Assembly (NCBI GenBank): GCA_016195505.1
Contig: JACPZN010000348.1
Span: 1-9,711 of the forward strand
Source of the DNA: Nitrospirota bacterium
Lineage (GTDB): Bacteria > Nitrospirota > Nitrospiria > Nitrospirales > Nitrospiraceae
Length of the DNA: 9,711 nucleotides
Direction of reading: 5' to 3'
Position numbers and translations under genes: made by a program. Shown piece after piece: positions 5,682 to 9,711 of this stretch. Within the stretch, counting starts at the first letter, position 1. Each line of letters starts with the position of its first letter. The notes under the pieces were generated by a model, which ran no database searches, was not told the DNA's origin, and saw only the letters and a program-made list of their open reading frames with translations.

Positions 5682-6961
5682 GAGAACCTGCTCTGGGCCG
5701 ACTTCGCATGCGCGTCGAACCCTTCTATGTGGGCCAGTCGAGTCAACGGATCCTTCACCTTCGCCAGCTCCTGTTTGGTGTAGTGGACGATATTGCTCAC
5801 CTTTACATAATCGTTCACCGACAACGGCGAGAAGAATCGAGCGGTCCCGCCCGTCGGCAAGACATGATTGGGCCCGGCAATATAATCCGCCACGGATGGA
5901 GGCGTGTAGCGGCCCAAGAAGAGCGCCCCGGCATGCCGGACCTTCTCCAGGTAGTCGAACGGATTGTCCACTGAGAGCGTCAAGTGCTCGGCCGCAATTT
6001 CGTTCGCCACGTGGATGGCTTCCTCCATGGTCGTGACAACAAACGCGACGGAGTGGCGCGCGATCGCCTTCGACGCTATCTTTTCCCGCTGAAGACCCTT
6101 CAACTGGCTCTCGATGAGCTTCGACACGTCTTTGGCCAATCGTTCAGAAGTCGTCACAAGGAAGACCTGCGCGTCTTCGTCATGCTCGGCTTCACAGAGC
6201 AGATCGGCTGCGACATGAGCCGGCGTGGCGATATCATCGGCCACCACCAACAACTCGCTTGGGCCTGCGATCATGTCGATGCCGACGGTCCCGTATAACA
6301 GACGCTTGGCGGTTGCCACGTACACATTTCCCGGCCCAACGATCTTGTCGACCCTGGCGATGGTCTTCGTCCCATAGGCGAGTGCAGCGACAGCCTGGAC
6401 GCCACCGACACGATAGATTTCAGTGACTCCTGCGATATCGGCAGCTACGAGCAGATAGGGATTAATGGGGCCTTTTTGTGGTGGCGTCACCATCACAACG
6501 CGCTGCACACCCGCCACCTTGGCCGGAATCGCGCACATCAGCACCGATGAGGGATAGATGGCCTTCCCACCCGGTACATAGACGCCGACGGCGTCGACTG
6601 GGTTTACCACTTGCCCGAGGGTGACATCGTGGTCTTGATACATCCAGGTCTTGGTGCGCTGACGTTCATGAAATGCGGTAATGCGTTGTGCCGCCAGTCG
6701 GAGAGCATCGCCCTCATCTTTGCGGATGTGGAAATAGGCGTTCTTGATCTCCTCACGCGTCACGCGTAGCGCTTCGGTTTTGAGTGAGACTTTGTCGAAT
6801 TGCTTGGTGTAGCGCAAAACGGCCTTGTCGCCTCCGTGCTCGACGGCCTGTAGGATCGTGCGGACGGTCTTTTCCACCGCTGCGCCGGTGACCTGCCCTC
6901 GGAGAGCGGCCTTTTTTAGGCTGGGGGTAAAACTACGATCTGCTTGGGTGACGATCTTCAT
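5678..6961 (-). CDS. hisD: Histidinol dehydrogenase HisD
   Basis: HisD performs the last two steps, oxidising L-histidinol to histidine with two NAD+ and a zinc ion. The 427-residue length is normal. Visible motifs include YVPGGKAIYPSSVLM (128-142), KIVGPGNVYVATAK (206-219), the catalytic pair E325-H326 in AAEHLTLS, D359 in DYIAGPNHVLPTGGTAR, and H418 in EGFDAH. The E. coli zinc ligands are Gln259, His262, Asp360 and His419. Here the matching residues are E257, H260, D359 and H418, so the Gln ligand is Glu (LLCEAEHDEDAQ). Glu can also bind zinc, so activity is likely. The start overlaps the hisG stop by ATGA, and the end overlaps the hisB start the same way, which suggests translational coupling. 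Confidence 0.97.
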   Translation of the reverse strand: MKIVTQADRSFTPSLKKAALRGQVTGAAVEKTVRTILQAVEHGGDKAVLRYTKQFDKVSLKTEALRVTREEIKNAYFHIRKDEGDALRLAAQRITAFHERQRTKTWMYQDHDVTLGQVVNPVDAVGVYVPGGKAIYPSSVLMCAIPAKVAGVQRVVMVTPPQKGPINPYLLVAADIAGVTEIYRVGGVQAVAALAYGTKTIARVDKIVGPGNVYVATAKRLLYGTVGIDMIAGPSELLVVADDIATPAHVAADLLCEAEHDEDAQVFLVTTSERLAKDVSKLIESQLKGLQREKIASKAIARHSVAFVVTTMEEAIHVANEIAAEHLTLSVDNPFDYLEKVRHAGALFLGRYTPPSVADYIAGPNHVLPTGGTARFFSPLSVNDYVKVSNIVHYTKQELAKVKDPLTRLAHIEGFDAHAKSAQSRFS

Positions 6962-7656
6962 GCGCGCGCCGCTCTTTTCTTGCCCTTGCGCACGGTCGAT
7001 GAACGACCGTTGCTGGACACCGGAGCCCGGTTCGCTCTGGCCGCCCGGAGCCTGCGGATCAGCTCCATGAGCGGTTCGTGCTTCAATCGGAGACTCGCCC
7101 GATTGACGATGAAGCGCGCCGTCGATTGAGCGATCACTTCTACTTCGACAAGATCGTGTGCCTTGAGCGTGTTGCCGGTTTCGACCAGATCGACGATCCG
7201 ATCGGCCAAACCCACCATGGGAGCTAGCTCAATCGAGCCGTACAACTTAATGATTTCGACCGGGATGCCCCGCTGATTGAAAAACCGCTCGGTGATCTTG
7301 GGATACTTGGTGGCGACGCGGATCTTGGACGACAGTCGATCGCGCGATCCCTCTCCCCGGAGCGCAGCGACGGAGATTCTACACGCTCCGAACCCTAAAT
7401 CCAATGGCTCATATACATCGCTGTCCTGCTCCATCAGGACGTCTTTACCGACGATTCCGGCGTCTGCCCCCCCGTATTCGACATACGTCGGCACGTCGCT
7501 GGGCCGGACAATCAGAAAGGTGATATCGATCTCGGGACAGACGAATACTAAGCGGCGGCTTTCGCCAGATAATTCGGCACTTTCGTAGCCAGCCCGGCGG
7601 AATAGGTCCAAGGCCGGCTCGATGAGTTTTCCTTTGGACAGGGCAATTGTCAGCAT
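6958..7656 (-). CDS. hisG: ATP phosphoribosyltransferase HisG, short form
   Basis: HisG joins ATP and PRPP in the first committed step of histidine synthesis and is normally the feedback-controlled enzyme. This 232-residue protein is the short form, lacking the C-terminal histidine-binding domain of the ~300-residue form. In other bacteria the short form works with HisZ, and no hisZ is in the window. Typical marks are IALSKGKL at the start, YGGADAGIVGKDVL (61-74) and the PRPP loop DLVETGNTL (156-164). The catalytic core ends near residue 206. It is followed by about 25 unusual residues rich in Arg, Lys and Ser, with no recognised role. The start is preceded by GGGGAAG, 8 bases after the murA stop; the end overlaps hisD by ATGA. 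Confidence 0.96.
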   Translation of the reverse strand: MLTIALSKGKLIEPALDLFRRAGYESAELSGESRRLVFVCPEIDITFLIVRPSDVPTYVEYGGADAGIVGKDVLMEQDSDVYEPLDLGFGACRISVAALRGEGSRDRLSSKIRVATKYPKITERFFNQRGIPVEIIKLYGSIELAPMVGLADRIVDLVETGNTLKAHDLVEVEVIAQSTARFIVNRASLRLKHEPLMELIRRLRAARANRAPVSSNGRSSTVRKGKKRAARA

Positions 7657-7664
7657 GGCTTCCC

Positions 7665-8687
7665 CTATCGGACCATCGAAGTCATCTTTCGACGCTCAAC
7701 TACAGCACCCAAGGCCTGTAATTTCTCCTCAATTTGCTCATACCCTCGGTCGAGGTGGTACACACGTTGGACTTCGGTCACGCCCTCGGCGGCCAGACCG
7801 GCGACGATGAGACCTGCGCTGGCACGAAGGTCCGAAGCCATGACGGGAGCCCCGGTGAGATTTTGTCGCCCTGTCACGACCAATCGATTACCTTCTACCC
7901 TGATATCGGCCCCCATGCGGCGCAATTCTTCGACATGCATGAACCGGCTTTCAAAGACTGTTTCGGTCACAACGCTCGTGCCTTCGGCGATGGTCATCAA
8001 CGCCACCATTTGCGCTTGCATATCGGTGGGAAAGCCCGGGAAGGGCAAGGTTCTCACATCAGTTCCCTTGAGCTTGCCCGGCACCGTTAGCCGAACGCGG
8101 TCCTTCTCAGTCTTGACCTCGGCCCCCGCCTCACGCAACTTCATCAACACGGCCCCCTCGGCGAGTGATGCCGCCATTATCAAATTCTCGGTTCCCGTTA
8201 CTGTCGGGGTGTCGCAGTAGATCCGTGCGCCTTTGAGTCGTTTGGCCTTGGCGGTGATATACCCATGCTCGATGGAAATGTCAGCTCCTAACTTTGCCAA
8301 TCCGGCCAGATGGAGATTCACCGGCCGCGAGCCGATCGCACAGCCGCCTGGAAGCGAGACCTTGGCTTCCCCCCAACGGGCCACCAACGGCCCCAACACC
8401 AGAACGGACGCCCGCATTGTTTTCACGAGATCATAGGGGGCCTCGGTAGAATGAATCACGTCTGCCTTGACCACCGCCCGGTTACCCTCGTGCGCGACCT
8501 TTGCTCCTAGGATACCCAACAACTTGCCCATCGTAAGCACATCGACCACACGCGGGACATTCGTGATGGTGCATTCCCCACCACCCAGAATGGTTGATGC
8601 CAGAATCGGGAGAGCGGAGTTTTTCGCCCCGCTGATCCGGACTTCTCCACACAACCGATTCCCACCTGTAATAACAATCGTATCCAT
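7665..8687 (-). CDS. murA: UDP-N-acetylglucosamine 1-carboxyvinyltransferase MurA, with a large internal in-frame deletion
   Basis: MurA transfers enolpyruvate from PEP to UDP-GlcNAc, the first committed step of peptidoglycan synthesis. The reading frame is intact but only 340 residues long, against about 419 in E. coli. The N-terminal part is normal: GAKNSALPIL with K22, MRASVLVLGPLVAR, and catalytic C116 in LPGGCAIGSRPV (the fosfomycin-binding Cys115). The C-terminal part is also normal: FPTDMQAQ with D222 (E. coli D305), FESRFMHVEEL, DLRASA with R288 (R397), and HLDRGYE. At G178-A179 the sequence jumps from the ENLIMAASLAEG segment straight to AVLMKLREAGAE. By recalled alignment this skips E. 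coli residues ~179-260, including E188, E190 and R232. The product is probably inactive unless the gap is an assembly fault or a full copy exists elsewhere. It sits between prmC and hisG; AGGAA lies 10 bases before the ATG. Confidence 0.9.
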   Translation of the reverse strand: MDTIVITGGNRLCGEVRISGAKNSALPILASTILGGGECTITNVPRVVDVLTMGKLLGILGAKVAHEGNRAVVKADVIHSTEAPYDLVKTMRASVLVLGPLVARWGEAKVSLPGGCAIGSRPVNLHLAGLAKLGADISIEHGYITAKAKRLKGARIYCDTPTVTGTENLIMAASLAEGAVLMKLREAGAEVKTEKDRVRLTVPGKLKGTDVRTLPFPGFPTDMQAQMVALMTIAEGTSVVTETVFESRFMHVEELRRMGADIRVEGNRLVVTGRQNLTGAPVMASDLRASAGLIVAGLAAEGVTEVQRVYHLDRGYEQIEEKLQALGAVVERRKMTSMVR

Positions 8688-8701
8688 CGCCGTCTTGGTT
8701 C

Positions 8702-9580
8702 CTATTCTGTACGCCGGGCAATCATCACACGCTCAATGCCAGCAGCATCCTCCACCACTTGGAGTGCTGTATAGCCCCCAACCTGTGCTGCTGTTTGCCG
8801 CAGGGCAGCGCTCTGGCCCTGACCGATTTCCATCACGAGCAATCCGCCAGGAACAAGAAATTGCTTTGAATCCTTGAGCAATCGATCATGAAACTCGGTT
8901 CCCTTCTGCCCAGCAATCAACGCCAGCTGTGGCTCAAAATCTCGGACTTCCGGCTGTAAGCCGGTCCAATCCGCCTCGGCGATGTACGGAGGATTCGATA
9001 CGATGACATCAACGGCCCCAGCCATTCCTGTTTCTCGCAGTGGAGACAAGAGATCGCCTTCCATCCAGTCAATCTTGTCGATGACTCCATGCCTTTCCGC
9101 ATTCTCCTTCGCAACCGCCAAGGCTTCCGGAGAACAGTCCATTGCGAGAATGCGCGTTCTGGCGAGGATCGTCGCCAATGTGATGGCGACACAACCGGAC
9201 CCTGTCCCTACATCGACAAGCACGCCATCCTCGTTAAGTCCACTACCCCCTCTGACCACTTCCTGCACTAAGAGCTCGGTCTCAGGCCGGGGAATTAACA
9301 CTGACGAGTTCACGTGAAATTCGAGGCCGCAAAATTCTTGCGAGCCCAATATGTACTGCAGTGGTTCGTGTGCCATCCGCCTTGAGACCAGCGACTCGGC
9401 ACGAGCCCGCACTTCGGCCGGGACCTGCTGCTCCATTTTGCTCGCCAACTGATGGCTCTCCAGTCCAAGCGCGTGCGCCAACAACCACAGGGTCTCTTGA
9501 GCCGCGTTACCCGTTCCCGCTTGGTCCAAGGACTGCCGTGCCCATGCGACAAGTGTACCTATCGTGTTCGACTCTGCCAT
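8702..9580 (-). CDS. prmC: Peptide chain release factor N5-glutamine methyltransferase PrmC (HemK)
   Basis: PrmC methylates the glutamine of the GGQ motif in release factors RF1 and RF2, using S-adenosylmethionine, and so speeds translation termination. The 292-residue protein has the helical N-terminal substrate domain (about 1-85, ending near QYILGSQEF), then RPETELLV (98-105). The SAM-binding loop VDVGTGSGCVAI follows (122-133), and the family's NPPY signature is at N196-Y199 in VSNPPYIAEADW. Length is normal. The gene starts 18 bases after the prfA stop, the usual arrangement with its own substrate; the ribosome site is weak. It ends 14 bases before the murA ATG. Confidence 0.96.
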   Translation of the reverse strand: MAESNTIGTLVAWARQSLDQAGTGNAAQETLWLLAHALGLESHQLASKMEQQVPAEVRARAESLVSRRMAHEPLQYILGSQEFCGLEFHVNSSVLIPRPETELLVQEVVRGGSGLNEDGVLVDVGTGSGCVAITLATILARTRILAMDCSPEALAVAKENAERHGVIDKIDWMEGDLLSPLRETGMAGAVDVIVSNPPYIAEADWTGLQPEVRDFEPQLALIAGQKGTEFHDRLLKDSKQFLVPGGLLVMEIGQGQSAALRQTAAQVGGYTALQVVEDAAGIERVMIARRTE

Positions 9581-9598
9581 AATGGGAGCTGTGATCTT

Positions 9599-9711
9599 TC
9601 ACACTTTGGCGGTCTCGACCTGCTGCTGTTGGGCCTTGAGCGCCTGGACAATTTCATCGAGGTTGCCTTCCATCACCAATTCAAGCTTGTGTAATGTGAC
9701 GCCGACGCGAT
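9599..9711 (-). CDS. prfA: Peptide chain release factor 1 PrfA, C-terminal end only
   Basis: Only the last 37 codons and the TGA stop are in the window. The translated end begins RVGVTLHKLELVMEGNLDEI and closes with a glutamine-rich tail (QQQQVETAKV). It matches the typical RF1 C-terminus (HRIG-T-Y-L---GDLD-L). The GGQ and anticodon-like PxT motifs lie outside. The position directly ahead of prmC supports the call. Confidence 0.88.
   Translation of the reverse strand, partial: RVGVTLHKLELVMEGNLDEIVQALKAQQQQVETAKV

Overview
The window is a compact stretch of core-metabolism genes, all read from the minus strand. In transcription order (high to low coordinates) it holds prfA (3' end), prmC, murA, hisG, hisD, hisB, a hairpin terminator, a short leader ORF, hisH, a lipoprotein gene, hisA, hisF, a hisIE-HIT fusion and dnaG (5' part). 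Fairly high GC, this gene order and the protein style suggest a Nitrospira-like bacterium (Nitrospirota). That is inferred from recall of the families; no search was run.

Region 9711-5073 is one tightly packed unit. PrfA (release factor 1) and PrmC (the methyltransferase that modifies release factors) belong to translation termination. They are followed by MurA, the first committed enzyme of peptidoglycan synthesis, and then by HisG, HisD and HisB. The hisG/hisD and hisD/hisB junctions are 4-base ATGA overlaps. An 11-bp GC-rich hairpin at 5010-5041 lies just past hisB and probably ends or weakens this transcript.

Region 4896-908 is the second half of the histidine pathway: hisH, a predicted outer-membrane lipoprotein gene coupled to hisH by a 1-base overlap, hisA, an AT-rich inverted-repeat spacer, hisF, and a HisI-HisE-HIT fusion. 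HisG, HisE, HisI, HisA, HisH/HisF, HisB and HisD together cover most histidine-synthesis steps. No hisC (aminotransferase), histidinol-phosphate phosphatase or hisZ is in the window, so these must lie elsewhere. Region 892-1 carries a sigma70-type promoter, a structured leader and the first 261 codons of dnaG primase.

Most worth checking: (i) murA lacks about 82 internal residues, in frame, including active-site positions; (ii) HisIE is fused in frame to a HIT (HinT-like) domain that has lost its usual first ~12 residues; (iii) a 22-codon ORF with a good ribosome site ends on the hisH start; (iv) HisD has Glu where a zinc-binding Gln is usual. I found no mobile element, CRISPR array, tRNA, rRNA or defence-type system. 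The window is mainly ordinary housekeeping DNA with a few odd gene structures.
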